This document shows, piece after piece, positions 10,978-18,759 of a stretch of DNA of 64,000 nt. A program made the position numbers and the translations under genes. Location of the stretch: positions 1-64,000 of the forward strand of contig JAVEDE010000125.1 of assembly GCA_030841105.1 (NCBI GenBank), written 5' to 3'. This stretch comes from Pyrinomonadaceae bacterium (GTDB taxonomy: Bacteria; Acidobacteriota; Blastocatellia; Pyrinomonadales; Pyrinomonadaceae). Positions within the stretch are counted from its first letter, which is position 1; each line of letters begins with the position of its first letter. The notes beneath the pieces were generated by a model. The model worked only from the letters and a program-made list of their open reading frames with translations, did no database searches and was not told where the DNA came from.

Positions 10978-11334
10978 GGGACGTTCCTCGGTCGCTAAGG
11001 AACGTCCAATTCTTACTTTGGGACGTTCCGCACTAACAATTGGACGTCCATTTGCTTGTGCGGGACGTTCCTCGGAAGCAATTGGACGTCCAATGGTCGC
11101 AATTGGACGTCCAATTGTTACTTTGGGACGTCCAATTGTTACTACGGGACGTCCATTTGTTACTGCGGGACGTCCAATTGTTAGTGTGGGAGGTTCATTT
11201 GTAACAAATGGACGTCCAATTGCGACCGTTGGACGTCCATTTGTTAGTGCGGGACGTTGCAAAGTGAGCGCGGGACGTCCGTTTGTTGCTGGGGAACGTC
11301 CAAAAGTCGCTATAAAACGCCCATAAACGGCTTT
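10978..11334. repeat. 21-bp minisatellite, 17 phased units
   Basis: Unit starts are at 10978, 10999, 11020 and every 21 bases to 11314, with no insertion or deletion. The core is the palindrome GGACGTCC or a variant (GGACGTTCC, GGAACGTCC), followed by a variable AATTGTTACT-like segment. Outer units have diverged most. The array is open on both strands; because the core is palindromic, both directions encode a heptad of the form G-R-P-x-V-T-x. It may be a coding repeat or a DNA-binding array, since 21 bp is two helical turns. I could not decide which. Confidence 0.9.
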
Positions 11335-11453
11335 TGGAGGCTGCCGGACTGCTTTTGCACGTCCCTGAGCGTCAGGCGAAGCGACGCCCCCGGCCGCAGG
11401 AGCGCGCGTTAACCTATCTCTGCAAAGGTTTAGCGGTTCAATCTGGAATTGAA

Positions 11454-11813
11454 CTAGGAAATCAGCAGGCGTGCGACTGTTTCCACGATCCTCCCTATGT
11501 CCTGCGGTTTCCGTAAAAACGCGTCCACGCCCGCGCGCCGCGCCTCCACGCCGCATTCACTCGCGGACAGCATGATGATCGGCGTCCTCTCGCGATGCGC
11601 GAGGCCGCGCGCCCTGCGCGCCAGTTCCAGCCCGCACACGTTCGGCAGTTCGTTATCCAACAGCAGCAGATCATAACGCGCCTCGCTCGCAATCAAGAGC
11701 GACGCGACAAAACCGTCGGCGCACGTCTCCACCCGCCAGCCCTCCGCTTCCAGCGTCTCCCTGACGGCATCCGAGACAAACTCGCTGTCTTCAACCAGCA
11801 GAATATGAGGCAT
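11454..11813 (-). CDS. Single-domain response regulator (receiver only)
   Basis: 119-aa receiver domain with the acidic pair in LVEDSE, phospho-acceptor Asp in LLLLDNELP, Ser in MLSAS and Lys in LRKPQD. It has no output domain. It is closely related to the C-terminal receiver of the TPR regulator at 56611-58542: both share the pattern LDNxLP, LELARRA, RTPIIMLSAS and FLRKPQDI. The ATG at 11813 lies 17 bases from a strong hairpin (11830-11866), which could limit ribosome access. It is divergent from the XRE gene at 12135 and forms the outer edge of the left copy of an inverted module. Confidence 0.85.
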   Translation of the reverse strand: MPHILLVEDSEFVSDAVRETLEAEGWRVETCADGFVASLLIASEARYDLLLLDNELPNVCGLELARRARGLAHRERTPIIMLSASECGVEARRAGVDAFLRKPQDIGRIVETVARLLIS

Positions 11814-11829
11814 CGTGTGCGTGGCAGAG

Positions 11830-11866
11830 CGCGGGGCTTGCGCTGTCCTTTGCCACAAGCCCCGCG
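11830..11866 (-). promoter_or_regulatory. Hairpin in the leader of the receiver gene, conserved with the copy at 56065-56104
   Basis: Perfect 11-base arms (CGCGGGGCTTG 11830-11840, complement 11856-11866). The corresponding hairpin at the right-hand module has a base-pair change that preserves pairing (G-C here, T-A there). This covariation argues for a selected structure. Confidence 0.6.
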
Positions 11867-11923
11867 TGCCTCCGCCGTGTAGTTAAGGTCGGGCGGAGGC
11901 GAGGTGTAGATGTTGAACTCCGG

Positions 11924-12051
11924 CGCGGTCTGCTAAGATGGCGCGCGTTCGGCTTTGAAAATCACAGACGGTCATGCGTAGCTCAACCTCAACCTCAAAG
12001 GAGTGAATGAGCATCGCCGTTCGAGTTGAGAGGTTCACACTCACGGCGACC
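11924..12051 (+). repeat. 128-bp repeat, left copy (inverted relative to 55895-56022)
   Basis: 128 bases that recur in reverse complement at 55895-56022, with strong identity over most of the length (uninterrupted stretches around the GTCATGCGTAGCTCAACC core and the ACTCACGGCGACC end). It lies between the receiver gene and an XRE gene in both places, so it is probably a shared promoter or operator region. Confidence 0.85.
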
Positions 12052-12134
12052 ACGTTACGCAGCCTTACTTTATTGGCAATTGCCAATAAAGGCAAGTCCC
12101 AAATGCCGTCCGACCCGTCAGGAGTCAACTCCTG

Positions 12135-12419
12135 ATGGGCACGTACCCGCGTCTCAAGCAAAAACGATTGTCCGAAAAACTGCGGGCGATTCGTGATGCG
12201 TTCGGCATTTCTCAAAGCGAAATGCTCAAGCGTCTAGGTGCGGAGGAATTATTCGAGTACAACAGAATTTCCGAGTTTGAATCAGGCAAGCGCGAGCCAC
12301 CCTTGCTCATTCTCCTACGCTACGCGCGGGCGGCTAACATCAGCACAGACATTTTGATTGATGATGAACTAGACCTACCTGCGAAGCTGCCAGCCAAGCC
12401 GAAACAATCTCCCCGTTGA
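12135..12419 (+). CDS. XRE-family helix-turn-helix regulator, left copy
   Basis: 94-aa DNA-binding protein with a Cro/CI-type helix-turn-helix (about residues 12-70: LRAIRDAFGISQSEMLKRLG, then ISEFESGKREPPL). It ends in a short basic, Pro-rich tail. A close paralogue lies at 55512-55811 on the opposite strand; both share the MGT start, the SGKREP/TGLREP turn and a DDELDLP/DDKLDLP tail. It follows the 128-bp repeat, which likely holds its promoter. It may control the adjacent TIR gene or the accessory region. Confidence 0.85.
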   Translation: MGTYPRLKQKRLSEKLRAIRDAFGISQSEMLKRLGAEELFEYNRISEFESGKREPPLLILLRYARAANISTDILIDDELDLPAKLPAKPKQSPR

Positions 12420-12458
12420 TCTTGAATCACCCTCTATGTTGAAATTGGAACACTATCG

Positions 12459-12519
12459 GCCAAAGACATGCAGACTGCCGAAGGCTAAAGCTGAGAGTTC
12501 AAAGGCGAGTAAGAAAGGT
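12459..12519 (+). pseudogene. Orphan 3' tail and linker of a pentapeptide-TIR gene
   Basis: 12459-12488 reads AKDMQTAEG-stop, matching the last codons of the pentapeptide-TIR genes (AEDQQTAEG). It is followed by the linker AAAGCTGAGAGTTCAAAGGC that also follows those genes. No upstream pentapeptide-TIR body remains. The linker supplies AGAAAGGT ahead of the TIR gene at 12529. Confidence 0.75.
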
Positions 12520-12528
12520 ATGAAGTAG

Positions 12529-13491
12529 ATGCTAGTGTTTATAAGTTGGTCAGGACAGAGAAGCAAAGCTGTAGCAGAAGCTTTGGAAACATGGCTTGCT
12601 CAAGTCATCCAAGCAGTCGAGCCGTGGATTTCTCAAGATATTGATAAGGGTTTGAGGTGGGGTGCTGAGATCGCGGATCGCCTAGAACGTTCAAAAGTAG
12701 GAATCATTTGTCTAACCAAAAGTAATCTGGATGCGAGGTGGATACACTTTGAAGCTGGCGCATTGTCTAAGACAAAGGATGCATATGTATGCACCCTCTT
12801 ACTTGATATTAAGCCCTCGGATGTAGAGCAGCCTTTAGCGCAATTCCAACACACCACAACAGAGAAAGAAGACATCTTCCAGTTGCTTTCAACTATCAAT
12901 CGGGCGGTACAAAGCTCAGGAGAAAAGGCTTTAGCTGAATCTATTTTGAGAGAGATTTTTGAAACCTACTGGCCGCGTTTGAAGGAAGCATTTGAGAAGT
13001 CAGCAACTCTACAAGCATCAATGGCAAGTCCATCACGCACGGCGGATGAAGTGTTACAGGAGATGTTAGAAATACTTAGAAATCAGGAACGGAGACAAGC
13101 TGGCTTGGATGAAAACGAAAGGCTTAGGCAGCTAGACTCTATTAACCTAATACGTCGGAAATGGGCAAATGCCTCTGTCACAACAGCATCTAGGGCGGTA
13201 AACAAGGATAGCCTCTCTTCAACTGACCCTGAAAAGAGAAAGTCCTACATAGACAAGTATGGATTAGATAATTTCTTAATAGATGGATACGATATTGATG
13301 AAGGGTACGTTAAGAAAGGCTTAATTGAATCTACACAGTATGGAGGGTTTCTAGACTATATCAGTAGATACCCTAACTTAGATGAAGCTGGTCGAAATGC
13401 AATAGCATTTTTATATACGCTGAATGATTCTTACTTGGAGAATGCTTACAACATATCGCAGAGGAAAGTGTTAATGATACCCGAGTTTTAA
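12529..13491 (+). CDS. TIR-domain protein with unknown C-terminal region
   Basis: 320-aa protein with an N-terminal TIR domain (about 1-150): strand A as MLVFISWSG, then DIDKGLRWGAEIADRLERSK, and the region LDARWIHFEAGAL, where Glu75 aligns with the catalytic Glu of bacterial TIR NADases. The C-terminal half (about 160-320) is helical, charged and not recognised. Bacterial TIR proteins commonly deplete NAD or make cyclic ADP-ribose signals in antiphage defence. That role here is inference from family and context. The gene sits behind an orphan pentapeptide-TIR tail/linker and is AT-richer than the housekeeping flank. Confidence 0.8.
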   Translation: MLVFISWSGQRSKAVAEALETWLAQVIQAVEPWISQDIDKGLRWGAEIADRLERSKVGIICLTKSNLDARWIHFEAGALSKTKDAYVCTLLLDIKPSDVEQPLAQFQHTTTEKEDIFQLLSTINRAVQSSGEKALAESILREIFETYWPRLKEAFEKSATLQASMASPSRTADEVLQEMLEILRNQERRQAGLDENERLRQLDSINLIRRKWANASVTTASRAVNKDSLSSTDPEKRKSYIDKYGLDNFLIDGYDIDEGYVKKGLIESTQYGGFLDYISRYPNLDEAGRNAIAFLYTLNDSYLENAYNISQRKVLMIPEF

Positions 13492-13554
13492 CCCTTACAC
13501 CTGTTCATATTCCGCCCCAACGTGCTTTCCTCTAATCCGTTCCAGAATAACTAT

Positions 13555-13602
13555 TTTAGACCGCCGAAGTGTAAAGCTGAGAGTTCAAAGGCAAGTAAGA
13601 AG
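13555..13602 (+). pseudogene. Orphan pentapeptide-TIR tail/linker fragment
   Basis: Contains ACCGCCGAAGTGTAAAGCTG and the same linker as at 12472 and 51770, but no gene body. It directly abuts a junction element. Confidence 0.65.
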
Positions 13603-13735
13603 CTTTCGTGTCCCTGAGTAGTATTAGTTGCCAGCAAATTAGACGGCGCGAAATTTGTAATTGACGCGTCCCGCCCTTCGTGATGAATAGGCGGTCGCCT
13701 TTTTTATTGACACTCATCCCGCGCCCTTATATCTT
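13603..13735 (+). repeat. Junction element with promoter (copy A)
   Basis: Begins CTTTCGTGTCC, contains a short stem AGGCGGTCGCCT followed by T6 (13689-13706), and ends in the promoter TTGACA (13707-13712), 17 bases, TATCTT (13730-13735). The first 90 bases match copy B at 14748-14828. The sequence after the promoter matches the copy at 60646-60712. It drives the zinc-ribbon membrane gene at 13878. Confidence 0.8.
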
Positions 13736-13877
13736 CTCTCCGCTTCTCACAAGCATTCGTCAGTCTCACGTCCCATTTGAACAGGCATATGTAAGTAAGC
13801 GGTAATCAGGTTGCATGCGCGGCGCGTGAGGACAGGCGTTAGGTTGCTAATGGCCGTGTCAATGTAAGGAACATTAT

Positions 13878-14597
13878 ATGCGCACAGAACCATGTCCCAA
13901 ATGCTCAACCTTGCTGCTTCTGGATGAAGATTTAATTGCGTGTCCAAGTTGTGGCGCATTGCTGGAAGTTCTGACATTTGATCGCCCGGTGCTGGGTTCT
14001 GATTCCAGCGCGCTTCGACTAATTCCCGAAGCGTCCCCTGACGGCGACGCTGACATGCGCCGCCCACTCCCCAGACAAGACATTCAATCAACGGGGGCAC
14101 TTGGAGGCCACACCGTGCATGATGGTGACTTCATCAAACCGGGTGCAGAGCCTGAGGCGGTTTTGATGGGCGCAACGCCGCCGCCTATCTTGCTTGCGAG
14201 TGATTCCGGCAGCAAACTTTATTCTGTCGGGCAGATTACCTTAGCGACATATCTTGGCGCACCGGTAGCCGGCTGCCTGCTCCTTGCTCGAAATTATCGA
14301 GCGTTAGGAAAAAGCGATGCTGCCTGGCAACCAATAGTAGTAGGAATTGCCTCGACGATTCTTCTCTTTACCATCGCATTTCTCTTGCCGGAGAATTTCC
14401 CGGATAAGGTATTGCCTTTTGGTTATACCTCCGCGATGTATTGGTTCGCGCGGCAGTGGGAGGGAGGCGCAATTGATAATCACCTGAATGCCGGCAGCAG
14501 AAAAGGTTCTTGGGCGGTAACAATTGTTGTGGGGCTTGGCTGTACGGCTATCGTCCTTGGTCTGCTCATTGCTTTTACCCTGGCGTTTGACCTTTAG
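13878..14597 (+). CDS. Zinc-ribbon membrane protein, unknown function
   Basis: 239 aa. The N-terminus carries two C-x2-C pairs (CPKC and CPSC, about residues 6-25) forming a zinc ribbon. A polar linker follows (about 35-115), then three or four hydrophobic segments (about 117-138, 152-172, 210-235) that place the C-terminal half in the membrane. I do not recognise a named family. It is a single-gene unit behind junction element A, among other small membrane proteins of the locus. It could be a membrane effector, but nothing in the sequence shows that directly. Confidence 0.7.
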   Translation: MRTEPCPKCSTLLLLDEDLIACPSCGALLEVLTFDRPVLGSDSSALRLIPEASPDGDADMRRPLPRQDIQSTGALGGHTVHDGDFIKPGAEPEAVLMGATPPPILLASDSGSKLYSVGQITLATYLGAPVAGCLLLARNYRALGKSDAAWQPIVVGIASTILLFTIAFLLPENFPDKVLPFGYTSAMYWFARQWEGGAIDNHLNAGSRKGSWAVTIVVGLGCTAIVLGLLIAFTLAFDL

Positions 14598-14723
14598 CCT
14601 TAGGAGGACATGCCTGTTGCTAAGGTCAAACTATCACAGGCCGGGCAAATGAATCTGAACGGAAACCAAGCCACCCTCAAGCAATCTGCTACCGCACCAA
14701 AACTTACCTCGACAACATCACCC

Positions 14724-14830
14724 TCCCCTCCGGCTTTCGCGCCCCTGAGTGGTATTAGTTGCCGGGAAACCAGACGGCTCAAAATTTGTAATTGACGCGT
14801 TCTGCCCTTCGTGATAAATAGGCGGCGGAC
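14724..14830 (+). repeat. Junction element, decayed copy B
   Basis: Carries the shared ACATCACCCTCCCCTCCGGC and CTTTCGCG motifs and the 80-90 base stretch also found in copy A (GGTATTAGTTGCC through CTTCGTGATAAATAGGCGG). The TTGACA-TATCTT promoter block and the T-run are missing. Confidence 0.7.
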
Positions 14831-14958
14831 TCAAACGAGAGCCTCGCTCGAAGTCCCGGCGATGCTACGGCGGCGGCCACACTTCACCCGCTGCTTCGTC
14901 ACAGTCCAATACGCCTCGCGTCTTAAACATTCTCACCACTCACCGGAGGATTCCACAC

Positions 14959-15309
14959 ATGGCTTTGAAGAAACGCACCTCGAAAATCTTCGACGACGCA
15001 GACCTGCGCGCCAGCGGGATGCAGAGCATTGACCCCAACCTCAGTTTCAACAACAACCTCACGCTCGCCCAGTTCAAACAACTCATCACCGACGGCCGCA
15101 CTAAACTCGACGACTACAACCTGACGCTCGCGACGGCCGATCAAAAAGCCAACGACGTGGTTGCCGCCGAACAAAACGTCCGCGATTATTCGGCGCGGAT
15201 GCTGGCGGGCGTCGCAGCGGCCTACGGCAAAGACAGTAGCCAGTATGAGCAGAGCGGCGGCACGCGCACCAGCGAACGCAAGCGAACCGTCACCAAAAAA
15301 TCCGCCTGA
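14959..15309 (+). CDS. Conserved hypothetical protein, helical, 116 aa
   Basis: Small soluble, mostly helical protein with a central SFNNNLTLAQF segment and a C-terminal YGKDSSQYEQSGGTRTSERK stretch followed by a basic tail. I have a general memory of short proteins of this style in many bacteria but cannot name a family. There is a candidate GGAGG ribosome-binding site near 14944. A 50-base piece of the same gene recurs as a remnant at 18391-18442, so the gene or its neighbourhood was once duplicated. Confidence 0.65.
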   Translation: MALKKRTSKIFDDADLRASGMQSIDPNLSFNNNLTLAQFKQLITDGRTKLDDYNLTLATADQKANDVVAAEQNVRDYSARMLAGVAAAYGKDSSQYEQSGGTRTSERKRTVTKKSA

Positions 15310-15331
15310 ACACGAGTCCCGATCTTTCCCC

Positions 15332-15425
15332 GTGCCCTCTTTGCGTGTCCTTATAGTGTCTGCGTCGGTGAGTGGCAAGCATAAGCATTCACTCACAGCG
15401 GCACGGACGACACGCAAGGGGGCAC
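15332..15425. repeat. Large nested hairpin between two genes
   Basis: Outer arms GTGCCCTCTTTGCGTGTC (15332-15349) and its near complement 15409-15425. An inner stem GTGAGTG/CACTCAC lies at about 15368-15374 and 15390-15396. It could be a terminator-like structure or a miniature mobile element; no T-run follows. Confidence 0.6.
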
Positions 15426-15567
15426 AAAGTATTTCAGCCAACATCGAAAGCCGTGGAGTTAGACCGCGCCCAGCGGCAAGTCGCGCTTGAAGGCGTAGTG
15501 TTGCCGCGCCTCGCGGTACAATATGCGTTATGCTTCTTCCTGTATAATTGAGCCGTAAAGGATGTTG

Positions 15568-16092
15568 ATGCAAAACTCCGATCTATCCATTCGTTACGCC
15601 GGAATCGAAGATGCCAGTCTGCTGGCGGAATTGGGGGCGCAGACATTTGCCGAAACGTTCATTGAAGACGCCACGCCCGAGGATATGGCGGCATATTTAG
15701 CTGCCGCATTTAGCCTTGAGAAGTTGACTGCGGAATTGAGCGACCCATTAGCTATCTTTTTCATTGCCGAGGTTGACGGTCATGCAGCAGGCTATGCAAA
15801 ACTTCACTCGGGCCAAGCGTTAGAGGGCGTCGAAGGTCAACGACCGATTGAATTGGTGCGATTGTATGTCTCCCGAAAATGGCTTGGGCGCGGAGTCGGT
15901 CAAGCGTTGATGCAGCGATGCGTGAGCGAGGCGCGCGAAAAGGGATTTCAAGTTATCTGGCTTGGAGTATGGGAACACAACAGCCGCGCCATAGCATTTT
16001 ATCGGAAGTGGAATTTCCGCGAAGTCGGAGAGCATATTTTTCAACTTGGCTCTGACCCGCAACGTGATCTTTTGATGCAGCGAGCTGTTTAA
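15568..16092 (+). CDS. GNAT-family N-acetyltransferase
   Basis: Acetyl-CoA-dependent N-acetyltransferase of 174 aa. The acetyl-CoA-binding motif A is visible as VRLYVSRKWLGRGVGQALM, with R/Q-x-x-G-x-G/A typical spacing, followed by WLGVWEHNSRAIAFYRKWNF, the classic motif B. The substrate is unknown. The ATG at 15568 was preferred over 15562 because AAAGGA precedes it by five bases. It is one of a string of single plus-strand genes with unrelated functions, as in gene-cassette arrays. The sequence just after its stop includes GCATAACAACTCATT, an attC-like start. Confidence 0.85.
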   Translation: MQNSDLSIRYAGIEDASLLAELGAQTFAETFIEDATPEDMAAYLAAAFSLEKLTAELSDPLAIFFIAEVDGHAAGYAKLHSGQALEGVEGQRPIELVRLYVSRKWLGRGVGQALMQRCVSEAREKGFQVIWLGVWEHNSRAIAFYRKWNFREVGEHIFQLGSDPQRDLLMQRAV

Positions 16093-16133
16093 ACGTCGGC
16101 GAAGCATAACAACTCATTGAAAAGGAATTTGTG

Positions 16134-16613
16134 ATGAGTCCAAAGAAGGAAACGCAAGAGTCCGCTAAGAGTGTCGCCGCGCGCAACAAGAAGTCCGAGG
16201 GATTCACGGACGAGGAACGAGCCGCGATGAAGGCTCGCGCCCGAGAGTTGAAGGCGGAAGCGCGCGCGAACAAGAACAAAGCGGATGGGGAAGCGGACGT
16301 GCTCGCGACGATCGCCGCGATGGGGGAAGCGGATCGCGCCATCGCCGAGCGGCTGCATGAGATCGTCAAAGCCAGCGCGCCGACACTCTCGCCGAAGACC
16401 TGGTATGGGATGCCCGCATATGCCCGGGACGGTAAGGTCGTCTGCTACTTCCAAAGCGCGCAGAAGTTCAAAACAAGATACGCGTCGTTCGGTTTCAGCG
16501 ACGAGGCGAACCTCGACGAGGGCGCGCTGTGGCCGACCGCCTTCGCGCTGAAGAAGTTGACTGCCGCCGAAGAGGCAAGGATCGTCGCGCTGGTGAAGAA
16601 AGCGGTGAGTTGA
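16134..16613 (+). CDS. DUF1801 / YdhG-like (frataxin-fold) domain protein
   Basis: 159 aa. The N-terminal third is a Lys/Ala/Glu-rich helix (about 1-55). The C-terminal two thirds match the DUF1801/YdhG-like pattern: LSPKTWYGMPAYARDGKVVC, then FQSAQKFKTRYASFGF. Members are small, soluble and of uncertain function; some are described as iron-chaperone-like. AAAGGAA six bases upstream supports the ATG at 16134. It is a single-gene unit in the small-gene run. Confidence 0.75.
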   Translation: MSPKKETQESAKSVAARNKKSEGFTDEERAAMKARARELKAEARANKNKADGEADVLATIAAMGEADRAIAERLHEIVKASAPTLSPKTWYGMPAYARDGKVVCYFQSAQKFKTRYASFGFSDEANLDEGALWPTAFALKKLTAAEEARIVALVKKAVS

Positions 16614-16837
16614 AGACAGATCGCAACTGTCAGAGACCTCAAGAACCGGCGTGCATGGAGAGCGCGGCACAATGACGGCACGCACCCGGCCGCGAAGAGC
16701 GCGGCTCTCATCCGCAGGACTTGTCGCCACTACAGAGAGTTGTGCGCGCGCAGAGAGTGGTGACGCGGGGCGTTCGACCGCCCGCCGCGCGCGTTATGAC
16801 GAAACCTCTACGCAACCGTTCGGGAGAGTGAAACACG

Positions 16838-17461
16838 ATGGAAGAGCTATGGCAGCGAATCGAAGAGTGGCTGCGCCAGCATGCCCCACACATCCTCGAA
16901 GGTCTCAACGCGGGCGCATCCGAGGACGAGATCAAAGCGCTCCACACCCAAGTTGGGGCTTCGCTCCCGGAGGAGTTGGTCGCCTTCTACCGGGTGCACA
17001 ACGGTCAGCGGCAGGACTCAAGCGGCTTGTTCTTCGGTCTCCAATTTCTATCCATTGACGAAGTTCTCACGAACCGAGAGTCTTGGACGGAGTTGGACTA
17101 TATGAACGAAGAGATGGAAGACATGATGGAGTCGTACCCGGACGGGGTGATCAAAAAGCTGTACGCGAACGCCGGATGGCTCCCGGTGACCCATGACTAC
17201 GGGGGAAACCATATCGGCGTTGACCTCGACCCGGATTGGAAAGGCGCGCGCGGGCAAGTGATCGTTTTCGGACGTGATGAGGATCGCAAAAGGCTTGCCG
17301 CCGAATCGTTCCCGGCCTTCATAGAGTTCTTTGTCGCCCAACTCGAACAAGGCAACTATTACTTTAATGAAGATCAGCTTTGCATCAAGCACTACCCCGA
17401 CGGCCGACCTCTCGATCCCCAAGCCAATCATTTCCATAATGTATTCGCGCCTTATGAGTGA
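16838..17461 (+). CDS. SMI1/KNR4 (SUKH) family protein
   Basis: 207 aa with the SUKH-1 pattern: LPEELVAFYRVHNGQ, then FFGLQFLSIDEV, and a later WLPVTHDYGGNHIGVDLDP with the GN-H-hGhD motif typical of the family. SUKH proteins are widespread immunity proteins against contact-dependent nuclease or other polymorphic toxins, and also occur alone. No toxin gene is adjacent, so this may be an orphan immunity gene carried as a cassette. The start at 16838 (ATG) follows GGGAGAG. Confidence 0.85.
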   Translation: MEELWQRIEEWLRQHAPHILEGLNAGASEDEIKALHTQVGASLPEELVAFYRVHNGQRQDSSGLFFGLQFLSIDEVLTNRESWTELDYMNEEMEDMMESYPDGVIKKLYANAGWLPVTHDYGGNHIGVDLDPDWKGARGQVIVFGRDEDRKRLAAESFPAFIEFFVAQLEQGNYYFNEDQLCIKHYPDGRPLDPQANHFHNVFAPYE

Positions 17462-17513
17462 ATCAGACGACACGAACACTCGCGTCGTCTGAAAGGGCGA
17501 CCGAACCTTCGTC

Positions 17514-17879
17514 ATGAAGAGAACTTTATATATTCTCACCCCGCTGCTTTTACTCGCGTATTTCTTCACCGCGATCATTGGAGAGCCGGGCGACTTCGGC
17601 TATCAACTCGTGATCAAGCCATATCCTTCCTTGCTCAAGTCCGTGCCGAACATGGAGGAGCGCGCGTGGGAGAGGGCTGTGGCTTCCGGCGAGATACCGG
17701 AGTGGGTGGCGGCGCGCAGGTATGTCGTCATCGGCAGTGGTAGTGCGGAACTACGAACCCGACTGTGGGAGCGGCTCCATATTCTGTTTGTCCTGTTCAC
17801 GTTCTTGTGTACCCTGACCTCTCTGGCATTTATACTGCGGTCATCAATGGCCGCACTCCGTCGCCGCCGCACGGCCTAA
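17514..17879 (+). CDS. Small membrane protein, unknown
   Basis: 121 aa with two clear hydrophobic segments (about 5-22 and 84-108) and a charged periplasmic or cytoplasmic loop between. No recognisable family. A 28-base inverted repeat (CAGACGACAC with its complement, about 17464-17491) separates it from the SUKH gene. Its stop codon falls within the left box of an attC-like site, the normal arrangement for an integron cassette gene. Confidence 0.6.
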   Translation: MKRTLYILTPLLLLAYFFTAIIGEPGDFGYQLVIKPYPSLLKSVPNMEERAWERAVASGEIPEWVAARRYVVIGSGSAELRTRLWERLHILFVLFTFLCTLTSLAFILRSSMAALRRRRTA

Positions 17880-17957
17880 CAAGAAAACTCAAACCGCGGC
17901 GTGCTCCACACCGCGCCTGATGCGGCTCACACTCGCGGCGGTTTCCCCGGCATTAGG
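17874..17957 (+). other. attC-like recombination site
   Basis: Starts GCCTAAC (17874-17880, a perfect left core box) overlapping the stop codon. Arms AAACCGCGGCG and CGCGGCGGTTT pair with small bulges. It ends ATTAGGC, one base from the canonical GTTAGGC. The 84-base length and extrahelical mismatches fit integron attC sites. No integron integrase is in the window. Confidence 0.55.
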
Positions 17958-17992
17958 CCGCTCACGAGTTTCATGGAACACGAGGAGACTAG

Positions 17993-18367
17993 ATGCTCAA
18001 TAACTCAAACGTGGTGGCCTTTGTGGCGACGAGCAAACCGGAGAGCGCAAAGAGTTTTTATGAACAGACGTTGAGCTTACGCCTCGTCTCGGACGACGCC
18101 TTCGCGATTGTCTTTGACGCGAACGGCGTGATGCTGCGTGTACAGAAAGTTCAGGAACATACACCCCCACCCTATACCGTTCTTGGTTGGGATGTCGCCG
18201 ATATTCATGAAAGCGTCAAAGAACTATCAGGCAGAGGCATAAGCTGCGAGCGGTACGAGTGGCTTGAGCAAGATGAGTCAGGCGTCTGGTCGGCACCGAG
18301 CGGCGCGAAGATCGCGTGGTTTAAAGACCCTGATGGAAACACGCTCTCCCTGACCCAGTTCCCATGA
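17993..18367 (+). CDS. VOC-family (glyoxalase/bleomycin-resistance-like) protein
   Basis: 124 aa of the vicinal-oxygen-chelate fold: N-terminal VVAFVATSKPESAKSFYEQT, with the family's strand-helix pattern, and C-terminal WFKDPDGNTLSL, whose Asp-Pro-Asp-Gly-Asn turn and following residues are typical. Members include glyoxalases, dioxygenases and antibiotic-binding proteins; the substrate here is unknown. A GAGGAG ribosome-binding site precedes the ATG. It follows the attC-like site directly, as a cassette gene would. Confidence 0.85.
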   Translation: MLNNSNVVAFVATSKPESAKSFYEQTLSLRLVSDDAFAIVFDANGVMLRVQKVQEHTPPPYTVLGWDVADIHESVKELSGRGISCERYEWLEQDESGVWSAPSGAKIAWFKDPDGNTLSLTQFP

Positions 18368-18390
18368 CGCGTCAGAAATACAGGGTGCGC

Positions 18391-18442
18391 TCAAACCTCA
18401 CCCTCGCCAAGTCCAAACAACTCATCACCGACGGCCGCGCCG
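18391..18442 (+). pseudogene. Fragment of the 116-aa hypothetical gene
   Basis: About 50 bases (AACCTCACCCTCGCCAAGTC and onward through ATCACCGACGGCCGC) that match 15056-15108 inside the 116-aa gene with few changes. No start or remainder is present. The rest of 18368-18759 shows nothing I can identify. Confidence 0.7.
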
Positions 18443-18759
18443 AAAGAGTCTCAGGTCACGTTCTAGGTTGACCGAAATTTCATAACCTTTCTCTTGCGCC
18501 CGCCGCCGGGGCGGTGATACAGTGCGCGCCCTGTCGGGAGACAAACGCGGACGCACACGCTCGCCTCAACCCACAAACGCGACGGCGTCTCAACCCCAAA
18601 CTCCAACGGTTCAACCAAGCCGCGCCGCGCTCGCCTCTGATCCGCGCGCCGCTTCGTTTCTCCGAACGCGCCTGTTCGACCGGCGGATAGCAGATCGCCG
18701 GGCGACGGTCGCGCCTCACGCGGCGACCTCACAGGTCGAGCCGCGACGGGAGTCCGGCC

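Noticed and set aside
10978-11334. 21-bp repeats as a CRISPR array
   Set aside because: There are no spacers of constant length between constant repeats; the whole unit repeats and varies, and there are no cas genes nearby.
10900-11556. 218-codon minus-strand frame through the 21-bp repeat
   Set aside because: Its upstream part overlaps the receiver gene in another frame and it has no supported start; kept only as a repeat feature.
14610-14795. 61-codon plus-strand frame
   Set aside because: Most of it is junction element B read as protein; no ribosome-binding site of its own and no conservation visible.
17464-17491. attC site between the SUKH and membrane-protein genes
   Set aside because: It is a simple inverted repeat without core boxes GCCTAAC/GTTAGGC, so not an attC.
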